From Brachynemurus nebulosus (taxonomy: Eukaryota; Arthropoda; Insecta; Neuroptera; Myrmeleontidae), in contig JAPWDM010000005.1 in NCBI GenBank assembly GCA_035578155.1, positions 496,001-560,000 on the forward strand: 64,000 bases of DNA, read 5' to 3'. The position numbers and the translations under genes were made by a program. Numbering within the stretch: the first letter of the stretch is position 1; the number at the start of each line of letters is the position of its first letter. The notes below the pieces were generated by a model that searched no databases, was not told the origin of the DNA, and saw only the letters and a list, made by a program, of their open reading frames with translations. Below are positions 1-12,149 of this stretch, in pieces.

Positions 1-459
1 TATGATAAATAGAAACATTTTAAATTTAAATTTTCGTTATTGTTTATTATTTATGGTTTAAAATTAACATGATATTATATTTATTGTTGTACGCGGTGCG
101 ATGGTGGTGGTATAGCTCTCTGTAACACTGTAACACGCAGCGCCATTTAATTTACAGTCAGTTAAAATTACTAAAACATAAATTTGTCTTTCAAATTTTA
201 CAAATTTATTTAGTAATTGTATTGTTTTATTTTATTGCGGTATGTGCATACATAAATATGTAAATAAATAAATGCTACTGAATTACTCCAGCGTGTATCT
301 CTGAATGAATTGAATATATTACATATTATACGTACTGGGTACCGTACACTGACAAAAATATGAGTGTACAAGTAATTAACGTAATATAAAATAATTGTAT
401 TTTTGTCATTATTTAAAATCAAAAATTTCGTAGTGTTTGATTCAATATAAACACACTAG
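1..459. other. Unannotated A+T-rich tract
   Basis: No gene, element end or RNA was recognised. The tract is low-complexity A+T-rich DNA ahead of the first hAT insertion. A short frame on the minus strand (210-422) has no recognisable domain and looks like chance. Confidence 0.6.
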
Positions 460-467
460 GTTTCCAC

Positions 468-675
468 TAGTGATATCGAGCCAAAAGGAGCAGTTAGTCA
501 ATTAATCAACTGAAGTTATAATCATATTAAATTAGCCGTTTTTAATCAATTAGGTAAAAAAAATTAATCATTTTAGTCATTTAGTCGAGGGTAAAATAGT
601 CGACTAAAAAATGACTAAATTTAAACAAAATTAGTCGACTAAACCGATTAATCGATTAATTATCCGACATCACTA
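468..675. mobile_element. hAT-type MITE, first of a tandem pair
   Basis: The element starts TAGTGATATCGAG at 468 and ends CCGACATCACTA at 675. It is preceded by the octamer GTTTCCAC (460-467) and followed by ATTTCCAT (676-683), which matches it at 6 of 8 bases. The interior is rich in TTAGTCGACTA and ATTAATCGATTAAT palindromes. Terminal repeats of this form with 8-bp target duplications are characteristic of the hAT superfamily. No transposase is present, so it would depend on an enzyme supplied elsewhere. It shares its arms in inverted orientation with the neighbour at 684-1165. Confidence 0.72.
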
Positions 676-683
676 ATTTCCAT

Positions 684-1165
684 CAGTGATGTTGGAGGAT
701 TAATCGATTAATCGGTTTAGTCGACTAATTTTGTTTACATTTAGTCATATATTAGTCGACTATTTTACCGTCGATTAAATGACTAAAATGATTAATTTTT
801 GTTTTAAATGACTAAAAACGACTAATTCAACAATTTTTCTGTATTATTTTTTGGACTTTGGAAAAAGAAAAGTAAAAAATTATCTATTTGTATGATTTTT
901 TACTTTTATGTGATTTAGAAATTGTGACATCTCATATATTTCTTTTTCTTAAAAGAAAAAAAATATTAAAAGTCCATAATTAAATTGAAAAGAAAACATC
1001 GTTTTTGAAAGAGTTTCATAAGTTACCCTATTGATGAATTCGACTAAAAATTTAGTTGATTAGTCGACTACTCTATGCTCGATATTCTCGACTAATGATT
1101 AATTTTATCTGAAAAACAATTTTAGTCGATTAATCGATTAACTGCTTCTCGGCCCGACATCACTA
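684..1165. mobile_element. hAT-type MITE, second of a tandem pair
   Basis: It begins CAGTGATGTTGG at 684 and ends CCGACATCACTA at 1165, followed by GTTTCCAC (1166-1173). That octamer is identical to the one before the first element at 460-467, so the outer boundary of the pair (468-1165) carries a perfect 8-bp target duplication. A middle copy of the octamer, slightly mutated, separates the two elements. The first part (684-840) is an inverted match to 540-675, giving a large hairpin-forming block. No coding content was seen. Confidence 0.75.
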
Positions 1166-1214
1166 GTTTCCACACCAACTTGTTATCAAACTGTTTAAAA
1201 AATTTGAAATTCAT

Positions 1215-1400
1215 ATAAAGATTGAAAAATTATCAAACTGGATCGGCAGGGACTCGTACTCAGGTCTTTTGGTAACTGACCAAGCATCTTATTTACTAGA
1301 CAACCGAATGGATATTCGAGAGCCATTCCAGTTCGACAACTATTCACTCACATATATTCTCTTTTGATGCACATAACAATTCTATATATTAAATTTCAAA
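1215..1400 (-). repeat. tRNA-centred dispersed repeat (family B), copy 1
   Basis: On the minus strand a degenerate tRNA-like sequence (about 1306 down to 1240) carries a B-box-like stretch and an anticodon-arm-like hairpin with loop TCAGTTA. It is preceded by a roughly 80-bp leader and followed by an A+T-rich tail containing GATAATTTTT. The same leader, tRNA-like part and tail occur at 12.2, 19.4 and 31.4 kb. The best-preserved copy (31.36-31.43 kb) folds as a tRNA-Thr(AGT)-like cloverleaf. This looks like a SINE or a non-autonomous element carrying a tRNA, not a functional tRNA. Confidence 0.6.
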
Positions 1401-1514
1401 TATAATCGAATTATAAATTTTTTTACCCTTTTCTAAGATCGGCTCCCTGGCCCGTTAGTTAGCGCCGAATACATTTTTGAATTTCATTTGTATGGATAAT
1501 TTTGTAGTCTTTCC

Positions 1515-2427
1515 CAGCCCCCGATTTACAATTTTTTAGAACCGGGGCAAAAACTTGAAAATGGCGCCCCCCTCTCCAACGTTTGACATAAATTGTCAAA
1601 AAAACTCATAAGTACATATATAAGTCCTTTACAAAACTCCTATTTTTCTCGTTACGGCAATGATAAAAATTGAGGGTCTTGTAAAGGATCAATATAGGTA
1701 CAAGTTGATTTTTTATTTTAATAAATCTACTCCGAAAGCACTACAAGTTATGCAAATTTTAAAATTTTATCACCAGCCCCGTCAGAGATACAGGGGCGCA
1801 AATTTCCAAAATTTGGAAAAAAGTCAGTTTTCGGAAGTTTGTAAAAATTAAAGGATACAAGTTTTGCAATTGAAATAGTGTGTATTTGTTTCATAATGGG
1901 TAGTTTTACCCGTATACAGCTATTCTCATAAAAAATACTAAGAGGCTTAAAACATTCTTTCTATAAGAAAAAAAATGTTCAAAAAGTGAATTTTGCTAAA
2001 TTTTGATATCTAACTTTGGGTAAAGTTTTCTTATGGAAGGGACGAAAATAAGTTAAATAATCACTTAATATAAAGAGACATTTATTGCCTTTAGAATGGT
2101 TTTTATTTCAACCTTTTAGGGTGAACGGTTTATGAAATATGTGCTTTGACATAAATGGCTCCAAACACAAAAGTAAGCGCAAATTGGAGAACAAAAATGG
2201 TTACCACGCTTAAACGGTTCAAGATAATTTTTTTTAAGAATTGTTGTCAATGCTTCAAATATAATATAGTAACAACTGGAAGAATATTAATTTTTTCAAA
2301 AATGGTTGAGCAACCAACTTTTTTTTAGGCCATTTGATATAGACCGACCTAGTATGATTTTGGCGCCCCCTGAAGCTGACGCCCGGGGCAGGGGCCCCGG
2401 TTTGCCCCCCCCCTAGATCCGCGCCTG
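1515..2427. mobile_element. Non-autonomous hAT transposon, 913 bp
   Basis: The left end CAGCCCCCGATT (1515) and right end GATCCGCGCCTG (2427) lie between perfect 8-bp direct repeats GTCTTTCC (1507-1514 and 2428-2435), the hAT signature. Both termini carry unusually G+C-rich blocks with GGGGC and GGCGCCCCC. The interior is A+T-rich and has only a 63-codon frame at 1660-1851 with no recognisable domain, so it is a deletion derivative or MITE. Confidence 0.8.
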
Positions 2428-2435
2428 GTCTTTCC

Positions 2436-3474
2436 TGTAACGTGATAAAAAAAAAAATTGTGACGTGTCGTTTTCCAGAAATTTGATAATAAAAAATATA
2501 TGTGTATTTTTTAATAAATATGGTGTACCTTTGAATTTATAATAATAACAATGATATCGGTGAAGAATTTAGCATTTTTGTTGAGTTCTGCGTGTTTCAG
2601 AACTGACAGTTATCGTTTATACAATTTAATTTTAAAAAAAAAATTATAAAAATAAACATTTCTTTTTCCTATATTATAAAAAGTATCCTATATTATCTAC
2701 AGGTTTCCTTATTTTTATTTTATACATGTTACTACAGTATCTATCTATACTAAATACATACAGTGACGTCGAAAGATATTGGAATTATAAAAAAATTGCT
2801 AGAAGTGTTGGCTTAAAAGGAACGAACTGGCGTACATAAGTGCACCAATTGTTTTGAATGGTACTGTAAAACGATATGCATAATATATTATTCATATTCA
2901 TACATATATGTAACAAATCTTGAAAGTACACACCATTCAAAATTAATAAAACGCTTCATAAATATTTTTGTAGCGCCGCAAAAACAATAGGCCAATTAAA
3001 AGTGAAAATTGAGCAGAGAAGTTTCATATATAAAACAAAATGACACAGAATCGTTCTCAAATATTTTTACTCTAGAAATTCCGAAATTATTTTCACTTAT
3101 TATTACACGAGAAGTTTATATTTTTTTCGAATTTTGTATTTATATAAATTGTTGCTGGAGTGTTTTTGGGCTGAGAGTTCTTCTCGTCAGTTTGCTTCTA
3201 GATAACAAAAATTCATTCAAAAAATATATATACGATAATTTAACGAATGAAATAAGTTAGTATTCATATTATTATTTAGTATTTCGTTACTGGGGCTTAA
3301 AAATCAGTTAAATTTACCAATACAAACTGCTGTTTCATTTTTATCATGTTTATACCTACAAAGATGTGATAAATGAAAGTTTTCCTATCACATTTTTCCG
3401 TGTAAAAATCTGTCCCAATTTTTTTTTTACCTGAGAAGTAGAAAATTATAGTATTCTTATGGGACACACATCAT
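2436..3474. other. Unannotated A+T-rich tract
   Basis: No element ends, tRNA-like sequence or convincing coding region was found. An 83-codon frame at 3009-3260 is hydrophobic and compositionally biased, as expected by chance in A+T-rich DNA. Confidence 0.5.
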
Positions 3475-3478
3475 TTAA

Positions 3479-4401
3479 CCCTTGAATCATACGTACACGT
3501 CAAAACGACGAACGAACTTCTCTACCTGCTCCAATACTCCAACTTGTCGGTACCTGCTTGCTGTGAGATTTCTGTTATCTAATTTATTTGTTGTTATAAC
3601 ACATAAGACGTATTTATTTTGTTTATAGTCATTGCCGTTTTGTTTGTATTGAAATAATGTCCGACAAAAGGACGTCGATGTATGATTACGCGATGTTTTT
3701 TTTTTAAAGATTTTGTACTTCACATATAAAAGTTTTCCTAATTTTTCTAAAATTTATTAAAGATATGCATGTTATAATTAATTTATTCAATGATTATGAT
3801 AATGTGAAAGATGATTACAGCTGTTTGACCTATAGATACGACACAATACTGAAGTTTTAATATATTGAATCGAAAACTAAAGAATACGTTTCAAGTGACT
3901 TCATAAAACATTAACAATTTATTTTGTGGAAAATATTTTAATATTTATTATTTTTTGAGATCTTATTCGAAAAATTACTAACAAATTTTAGAAAAAATAC
4001 AAATGTGCCTAATGGGGAAATAACTACATATCTATAGGAATATTTATGACTGAGAAATTTCACATTCTGTAAAGTCACACATGTCCACTGACTCATAATA
4101 GATCATAAATTAATTATCTGAAACACATGCTTTATGATACAATTGATGTATTTATCTATTTTTTAATTTTTATGATGAAAATATGCTTTGATAAAAAGTT
4201 TAAAAAAATTAATAAATATTTACATTAAGAAATTTTTCCAAATCCATTTTTTTTTAAATATTTTGTTCGCTTTTGTAGTATTGTTATGTAAAAAAATGTT
4301 TTTTGCAAATAAACTCTAAAACTCTCCGTAAAAAGTCCATCCGTCAAAACGACGTCGATGTATGATTAACGTTTCTCGTAGATCAACGTATTATTCTAGG
4401 G
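3479..4401. mobile_element. TTAA-flanked (piggyBac-like) non-autonomous element
   Basis: The element is bounded by TTAA at 3475-3478 and 4402-4405. Its left end CCCTTGAATCATACG and right end ATTATTCTAGGG form short imperfect inverted repeats. Internal copies of GTCAAAACGACG and GACGTCGATGTATGATTA occur near both ends (about 3495, 3670, 4345), giving subterminal repeats. TTAA target duplication is the hallmark of piggyBac elements. No transposase domain was recognised; the 78-codon minus-strand frame at 3487-3723 matches nothing I know. Confidence 0.62.
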
Positions 4402-4416
4402 TTAAATAGTCATTGT

Positions 4417-4512
4417 TAACCCCAAGTTGGTTCAGTGGTTCAGTGGCCAAATTCTATAGAACTACATCAAACGATGCATATGACCTTAGCTGTTACGCAT
4501 TTATCAATAAAA
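4417..4512 (+). repeat. tRNA-derived SINE (family A), internally deleted copy
   Basis: The 5' part (AACCCCAAGTTGGTTCAGTGG) matches the tRNA-like head of the SINEs at 10.86 and 49.96 kb. The 3' part (ATATGACCTTAGCTGTTACG followed by an A-rich end) matches their tails. The central body is missing. Confidence 0.5.
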
Positions 4513-4983
4513 AAGTGGCTATTTTTAAATAATAAAGTTATAACTCTTTTAAAACATATTATATTTGATTTATGATCAGTGTAAATGTTGATTTGTAATA
4601 AAATTATTATATTATAAAGCAATGCGAAGATTTACATATTCAAACACATATTAAGTCAAAGTAGTAGGTGGCTATGGAATGGATCATGCGCTCAGTTATT
4701 TGATATTCAAGACTGTCAGTGAACAAATGAATGTCTCGAGGCCATCGCGTCATAAGTGGATATGTATATGTAAGTATATTGTGATATTGTAAGTAAGTAA
4801 GTAAATATACCACCTCGATGTTGTTGATTCGCGTAACTGAGTCTGCACCTTCATTTTATCAATCTGCCATCTTATAAGATACGGTAACATTAGTATACAA
4901 TATTATTGTCACGAACAAGACTATAAGTGGTTTATGTCATACTAAAAGTTTATTGAATTAAAGAAAAAGATTTCGCTACAATA

Positions 4984-5124
4984 CACTTTTGACTCGTTCT
5001 AAGCAATATCAAAATTGAAATAGAATCCTATGCCTTACTCTTTTTACGTATATGCGAATTATAGTATCTAAAAAGAGTAAGATATATGATTCTATTTTAA
5101 GTTGCTTACAACGAGTCAAATGTG
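4984..5124. mobile_element. Palindromic MITE with TA target site
   Basis: Arms of about 60 bp (starting CACTTTTGACTCGTT; ending AACGAGTCAAATGTG) face each other around a short loop. TA dinucleotides flank both ends (4982-4983, 5125-5126). Length and TA target suggest a Tc1/mariner-dependent MITE. It has no coding capacity. Confidence 0.65.
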
Positions 5125-5126
5125 TA

Positions 5127-5500
5127 CTAGTACAGCAGTAAGTGTTTGTTTGGAATGATTACTGTCGTGTTCTAACTGAAGGCTTTAATGTTTCTGCACC
5201 AAATGTTGTACTTGGTGGAGGCGCTGGTAAGCTAAATATAAATCTATTGTGTGGATTGGTGTAACAAAATTTGTTGGAAAGAGTATCTCTTGTAATTTAA
5301 ATTAGAATAATAATACAAAAGCACTAGACTACTGTCTCTAGATTGGGGAATGCAGCCCAAAAAAATCCAAATTTCTTTTCTTTTCACCCCGGTAAGAATC
5401 TTTAGATATAGTACTTTTTATAATAGAATTCGAGTACCTTGTTAAATAATTTTAGATGACTTTTTTTACAATTAATTTGATAATTTTTAATTCTGTGATA
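5127..5500. other. Unannotated tract
   Basis: No recognisable coding region or repeat end. It lies between two small DNA elements. Confidence 0.5.
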
Positions 5501-6127
5501 TAGGGTAACTTCAAAATTGTAAACTTTACTGCATCGATGCAGCATCATGACTCTTCTGATGCGTCTAATACTACATGATGCGCTGCTGATGCTCTCTTGA
5601 AATTTGATGCACATTAGATGTTTTTGAACGGGATATTGGCATCATTTAGCCTCTGATTTGGCTGCAGATAAGACAGATAATGCAGCATGATAGACTATAG
5701 ATAATATAGCAATACAGTCCTTGTATAGGTATAGGTATATTATCTTTGAATTTCAACTTGAACTTACTTGAAATAGAAAATATTGAAATTATTTGTTTAA
5801 AACATATTACATACCTATTTTGAGTGCAAGATGTATTCAAATAGTTTAAACAATTTTAATCAAAAGTAAATACATTCATCTTTTTCAACAATTTGTTTTT
5901 CGGAATTATTCCTGTTGGTGTTAATACCTACATAATATGGTAAGTAATTATAATTCTACATTGTACACATTACACGCATTTTGGACACGCATCACCCTTG
6001 ATGCATTGTTTTGACGCATCAAATGCAAAAATGAACTTCTGATTTTTCGTTGTGATGCGTCTGATGCGTTTTTGAACTTTTGACTCTGCCTCATGCAAAC
6101 AGTGATGCATTTTTGAAGTTAGCCATA
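5501..6127. mobile_element. TA-type non-autonomous element, copy A of a pair
   Basis: The left end TAGGGTAACTTCAAAA and right end TTTTTGAAGTTAGCCATA are imperfect inverted repeats. Subterminal regions are packed with GATGCATCA- and GATGCGTC-type short repeats. An inverted-orientation copy of almost the same length and end structure lies at about 46613-47253, confirming a discrete mobile unit. TA or TATA seems to be the target. Frames within it (for example 5646-5840 minus) are not conserved as protein and I treat them as non-coding. Confidence 0.68.
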
Positions 6128-7060
6128 ATTAATCAAAATCTTAAACTATACGAAATTTGTCTCTTATTTTTAATAACTTAATAAAATATTTCAATTTCGG
6201 TCCTCATTTGATAATTAATAAATAACGTAATTGAATGTAATCTTGTTTGGAACAATAATTTCATCATACCCATCAAGAACGTTATATGATAGTCTAGCTT
6301 GCTGATTGCCTCTCTTAAAAATAAAAAAAAAAATTAAAGAAAAAAATATGCATAGAGACACTCAAATATAATTTCAATTAATTTCAAACATATGTATCAT
6401 TACAGTATAATAATTGACTGAGTAATAGTGAGCCAAATTGAGTTAATTTGATCGCAGTCAATACGTTCTTGATCTTGTTCATAAGTAGATGATGTAAGAA
6501 TGCACATAATATACCTATAGACAAATGTTACTTGATTATCATATTTATAAATAATATTGCAAATTGCTACTGGAAATGAAATCAATTTTACGGTATGAGG
6601 TTAATTACTCATAGAGACAGTCAGCGTAGAGTTAATTGAATTCTCAGAAGTTTAGTTTTTTGTTTTGCCATCCTGCTTTTAGTGCCTCGCAGAATAGTTT
6701 TTAGTCACTGATACTTAAACTTGTGGTCTATGAGGTTCAATTTTTATAATTGATTTTTGCGTAAATGTTTTTAACACGGTTGTAGGCGAATACCTTTTAA
6801 ATTTCAGCTCTTTCACCATTTCTTTTAGACGCCACCTTAAAACCTGATAATTCTGAGATGGTTCTTAGCTAGGTTTAATAAGAATGGATCAAACCGTTTC
6901 CAGGATAAATGTAAAATTAAAAATTAAAAATCCATGATCCACGGCAAAAAAGCTTTAAAATGTTTCAAATAAAATTTCCTGAAATTCCATATTCCGAATT
7001 TGATTTTAATTTGGAATAAACTAATTTTCATTGGTCGTATGTGACATTAGACACGCGAAT
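6128..7060. other. Unannotated A+T-rich tract
   Basis: No gene, RNA or element boundary was recognised. Short frames here lack domains. Confidence 0.5.
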
Positions 7061-7772
7061 AGATTAGAGATGTCAATTCTCCAAAAAAAGATCGATTTTT
7101 GGATCGATTTAAATCGAAATCAAAAAAAATCGATTGAAAAAAATCGATTCTGTGAGATCGATCTAAAAATCGAAATTTTGAAAAGTTTAATAAAATTAGC
7201 TGATAATTTTTGTTTAAGGGACTTGCTTGATAGTACATAGGTAATATCGGTAATATCGTGTAAAAACACCTTGTAAGGTATTATATTTGTAAAGGCGATG
7301 AGTAAGTTAACTTTTCAATTATAATTATAAAAAATAAGGCAATTGAATATGTAGGACGAATACCACAAATTGAACCAAGTTTATTAAAAAATTTTAAACA
7401 AATTGACAAAAAAATGTTTTCTAAATAAGTCGCTTTTGTGGGAAAGGGATCGTCGTTTGCACAGATAGGTGGTCTCTTCCTTCCTTTTGTATTAATAGTC
7501 TGACTTATATAGAGCCATAGGAGGGGTTCGTTGATATAACGAGTAAAAAGTGACAATTAACAATAGAGTTTTTGGTGTTTCATTTTAGCATATGTTTCTT
7601 TGTAGAATTCCAAATTACTATTAAAATGAAGTTATTTTTGGAAAAAATCGGTTATGGATCTCTTACTTTTAATAATCGATTCATGAATCGATTCAAATGA
7701 GAAAAACCGAAAAAAGAATCGATTTTTTAAGCTTCGACTAATCGATTTTCGATTTAAAATAGATATGTAACA
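7061..7772. repeat. ATCGAT-rich block, possibly a decayed hAT-like element
   Basis: Both edges (7085-7175 and 7660-7760) are dense in AATCGATTT-type palindromic words, like the hAT MITE pair at 468-1165. The left edge TTAGAGATGTCAA resembles hAT termini. A clean inverted partner and an 8-bp duplication were not found, so the boundaries are approximate. The 91-codon minus-strand frame at 7281-7556 has no domain I recognise. Confidence 0.35.
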
Positions 7773-9012
7773 CGTGACGGATGAAAATTAACTTACCCCA
7801 AATATAAATGAAATTCCCGAAATTTTTACTTGAAACTTTTTTGAGCACTTAAAACTTTTTTCAAATAAAAATATTCTATTCAGTTTTGATTTTATATTTA
7901 ACTCTTGTGTATGTATAAAACGGAAACAATAAAAAATTAGATTTTCTGAAAAATAAAAATCTCCTTCTACATAGAATAAAACACTTGGTTATCTAAAAAA
8001 AAAATAATAAATAAATAAACAAGGGAATTATCAATAAAACTAAAAGTTATTTTTTCGGAAAATATGTGTAAAGATTTGTAATGCTGATAGTGAGAATTTT
8101 TATTATAGTGTTCATGTCATCTTTACAATGCCATGCCGGTCGGGCCGGCTGCATCGCAAGCAACACACACAGACAACCATAGAGACACAAAATAAACCGT
8201 CCACAGTCATTTGTTTGTAGTAGGATGCGTTCCGGAACACATTGCTTGCTTATGTTGGTTATTGTTGTTATAACACACACACCATGCTAATGTTTTACGC
8301 TGTTTAATTTTTTTTATTTATTTATTTCACCTCGTTCTGGAAATATTAGTAACTTGTAACTGTTACGAACTCACTCACGGGTCCGGTGGGGCCCGACTGC
8401 GACCAACAAAGAGACACGATTAGTAATGAACGAACCAACGAAACAATTGAACGTTGGTTTCTTCTACGGTCCCCGTTTTTGATCGGTGGTGCTGATAAAC
8501 AAATGGTACTTTAAAAAAAGAAATATTTCTAGCTATGTATATAGTTAATTTAACGAAAATATTGTAAATATGTTTTTCGACTGAAAGGTCCGTTAACAAG
8601 ACAGTAGTACCGTGGATCCATTTCCGACCGCAGGAAATATGGCTAATAAAAATGAAATTTATTTATCGTTTGAATCAAATTTCTGGTTTTGTTTCAATTC
8701 CAACATTCGATATATTCATTTTATTGATATATAATTAGTGGTTTTATATCAATATGACATTTGTAGCATACACCCCAGTATATAAATTATTGAAAATATT
8801 TCGTTTTTATTTCCTTTAATTTTCAGATAATGACCGTAGGGTTGTTCTTAGTAGCAGAGGTTTTTAGGAAATATTTTTATTTAGAACATTTCGAACCACT
8901 TTTAAATTATTTATGTTTGGACACGATTTAAGTAATCCGTTTTTTGAATCCACGAAAATAACACAAACATTTATTTATTACCAACACCTAGATAAGCTTC
9001 ATTAAAACGGTA
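7773..9012. other. Unannotated tract with a modest G+C-richer patch
   Basis: No gene or element ends were seen. The patch at about 8370-8480 (GGGTCCGGTGGGGCCC and following) is locally richer in G+C than its surroundings but shows no identifiable function. Confidence 0.45.
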
Positions 9013-9020
9013 CAGTAGAC

Positions 9021-9787
9021 CAGGAGTCGGTAACCTGCGGCCAGCGGGCCGCATGCGGCTCGTTGCAAGCTTTCATGCGGCCCGCCAAGCAATATAACTT
9101 TTCAAACAATTTGCTCTGCCTATGCAAAGTTGAGCATACTTTATACCTTTTTTTGTTCTCCCATGTTTTATAACATGTAAATAAGACTGTTACTAAAAGC
9201 TTTTCCTCATGTTGATTGTTAATAATATTTATATTAATTTGTGTTAAAAAAAAGAAAATACCCCTGTCGCAGTATTACCCTGCATAATGTAGCGAATTTC
9301 CTTTTACAAAAATTAGTTTTTCTCGGAAACTGCTTGACATAGAATTATTCTTCAAAAATCATTTTTATGTGATTATTTTCTCCTCTTTCCAACAGTGTAA
9401 GATAATATGGCAAAAACTGGACGAAATTTGGGCAAAAAACTTACTTTTTCCATAACAATTTTTTAGGTATAAGTGCCTAAAAATCCATTCCGGGTATCGA
9501 ACGTGTCTTCCAATACTTTTACCAAATTTCGTAAAAGCAGGATTTTTCGTTCGGGAGTAAATTTTAGTGAATGCCATTTTTGGCTTCTAGAGACTTCAGA
9601 ATAAATTATTTCTTCCGGGCTCAAGTAGCTCATAACAGTGACTTTAATAGCTGAATTTTCGATTCGAAAATCCGTTTAAAGAAACCTTAAGCCACATACT
9701 ACATTGCAAAATATTTGACTGTGCGGCCAGCTAAAAAGTATTTTTTTTAAAAATGGCCCGCCATCCAAAAAATGTTGCCGACCCCTG
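9021..9787. mobile_element. Non-autonomous hAT element, 767 bp
   Basis: It starts CAGGAGTCGGTAACC and ends GTTGCCGACCCCTG, an inverted pair, between perfect octamers CAGTAGAC (9013-9020 and 9788-9795). The G+C-rich terminal blocks (GCGGCC and GGCCCGCC words) are typical of this widespread hAT MITE type. Only short non-domain frames lie inside, so it depends on a transposase from elsewhere. Confidence 0.85.
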
Positions 9788-10087
9788 CAGTAGACTATTA
9801 AAAAAAATATATATTGATCTATGGTTAAATGGCACAGTTTGGAAAAAATTTTGGAAATCGATAACAAAATTAGCTTTAATTTGTTTATAAAACATATTTG
9901 TTAACCAGTTTTAAAAAATCTTGTGTACTGCCCTAGAAAATCTATTTAAAACGTTGCAGATAAAATTTCAAGTCAGTCGGATGAAAATTGCTGGCATTAT
10001 TTTGTCCATCGATTTAGAAAACATAGTTTTGAGTAAATCAATGTAAAATTTCAAAACGTGTCTACTGTTTTCTATGTTTACTATATA

Positions 10088-10772
10088 CACCAATACCTCA
10101 ATTTGCGTCGTGATTACGTTCCAAGAAAACACGACGCAAATTGAAACGACGCAAGGTGAATTATGATTTTCTATAGCAAACCATCTAAAGATCGAAGATA
10201 GGTTTCAGGGTTACGAAAATACTACTTTTAAAAAGAAAATTGAACAAAGTAAACATTAAAAAAACAAAAATAATATAAAATTTTATTACATAGATACAAA
10301 AAACAAAAAATAACAAAAACAAAAAAAAACAAATTCAAAAAATTGCAATGCACGTCGTACACGCGATACAGAAACTGATTCAACATACATCACACGCGTA
10401 ATACGTTCCATATTTGTATATCAGTTTGTTTCAAAATTTAAAACTACGTACAATACGTTTAGCATGTGGTAACCACCATATAATCCGGCAGTATGGATTT
10501 CGTCTATTTAACTTAATTTAACATTTCCATGTTCAAAGTAGTTGCCATCTATTATCAATCGTTATAACAACATTAATAGATACATATCCACCATATTACA
10601 TAATATAAAAAAAAGAAAATTTCCAAAAATTTCGAAAAAAAAAATTAGACTCGAACCCAAAACAACGCAACTTTGAAAATCTAACGACGAACAGTGAAAA
10701 TTAGTACTAATTCAGCAGCGACGCAACTTCGAAAAAACGCAAACCGAAACGACGCAAAGCGAGGTATTGGTG
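10088..10772. mobile_element. TA-flanked inverted-repeat element (Tc1/mariner-like)
   Basis: The left end CACCAATACCTCAATTTGCG and right end CGCAAAGCGAGGTATTGGTG are inverted repeats directly inside TA dinucleotides (10086-10087, 10773-10774). Several GACGCAA words recur subterminally on both sides. No transposase frame is present. TA duplication suggests mobilisation by a Tc1/mariner-superfamily enzyme. Confidence 0.75.
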
Positions 10773-10859
10773 TACCTATCATTTTTGAGTCATCTATGGA
10801 AATGTAGCAAAAGTAACGAAATATGGTATTAGAATAAAGTATTGAATGAAGGCATCACA

Positions 10860-11059
10860 CCCCGAGTTGATCTCGTGGTTAGCAACTCCGCTCTTGTTTG
10901 TTAGATCGTGAGTTCGAAACCAATCGGGGGAGATTCGTCATCAATATTACAATACCGCTCATCTATCAATAATCATCTCTACATCAAAATCAATAGTATA
11001 TTTCAACGGTGCATAATATGATCTTAGCGGTTGCACACCTAATCAATAGAAAAAAAATG
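10860..11059 (+). repeat. tRNA-derived SINE (family A), full-length copy
   Basis: The head CCCCGAGTTGATCTCGTGG with a downstream B box (GAGTTCGAAAC) and a closing TCGGGGG forms a tRNA-like acceptor, A box and B box (10860-10930). It is followed by a body of about 120 bp ending CAATAG plus an A tract. A second copy on the opposite strand (49762-49964) agrees across head, body and A tail. RNA polymerase III transcription and LINE-dependent retroposition are expected for this class. Confidence 0.75.
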
Positions 11060-12149
11060 GCATTGACTAAGCTGACCTTTTAACCGCTTGCAGTCGTTTC
11101 AGAAATCGGATTCTAAACCATTTTTGAAATATTTCTACAGTCATAATTTTTTTTTTTTTTTTTTTTTTGAATATCATCTAGAGATGTTAATACATTATTC
11201 AAGCCAACAAAAAAAGGAAACAAATTTTTTCCAAAGTGATGTAATACCTTAAATCATCAACAGCAAAGTAATAATAATGACTTCTCTTAATACTGGTCAA
11301 ATAATTTTGTGCAAGATTGTATTTTTAACGACAAATTACCCGTTGTAATTAAGTTGAAACAACTATGAAGCGTAAACGAAACGCGTTTTTATTTTACACT
11401 TGTATTTAGGTCACTCGTACTGACCATTTTATGTTATTAACTGATAAAAAAAAGACCTTAATTAAACGCCACAAGGGTCCTTTTCAACGACGTGACATCT
11501 TTGAATAATTGTAACTTAATATTATAATAATGCGTTTTGCATTTACACTCAAAACCAAAAAGCAAAAATGTGTTATAATGTTTTTTTTTTTGTTCAAGTT
11601 GATCTGAAAATTAAGATAAGACTTAAGCGAATGAAGAATAAAGTTAAGGTCATTATAATACGCGGTGTAGTTGAGTGTAATGAATACTATGTAAGCCAGA
11701 GGGTCCGCGACCTGTGAGACCCATTATGTTGACGGGCACAAGCAGGTGGTTGCAACTACCACACTATGTATGTTGGTTAAAAAAATTTTTATATTTCTTT
11801 TTTTTTGTCTTTTTTAATATCATTTTGAAATTTAAACGGCTAATTTGGAATTTGTCTGTGTGGCCTTGCAATAATTGGCGGTATTATATTTATGCAGAGG
11901 AAGAGTGGATATTATTATTTTCTAATTTGATTAAATTTTAATTAGGACACGGCTAATTAATAATTAAAATTATTTATAATATAGTTTTTTGTTTATGTAC
12001 TGTCTGCAGCTAGTTAATTAGCGGTATGTATTGAAAATTCACAGACATTCTTATAAATAAATTTTATGATGCATCGTATGCAGTTAGTAGTTATGTCTTG
12101 TTTGCAATTAAGTAGCACAAATATAAGTTTAGGGGCAGATCTTTATCGT
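11060..12149. other. Unannotated tract including a T22 homopolymer
   Basis: A run of 22 T occupies about 11147-11168. Otherwise there is no recognisable gene, RNA or element end. The 75-codon frame at 11714-11941 is not supported by any domain. Confidence 0.5.

Noticed and set aside
7281..7556. 91-codon minus-strand frame inside the ATCGAT-rich block
   Set aside because: Examined as a possible hAT transposase fragment, but no hAT motif was found in any frame.
8370..8480. CpG island or promoter
   Set aside because: Only a small rise in G+C, with no core promoter motif, adjacent exon or conserved element visible.
10860..10930. Functional tRNA gene
   Set aside because: Boxes A and B are present but the fold is poor, and the same head occurs with a shared body and A tail at 49.8 kb, so it is a SINE.
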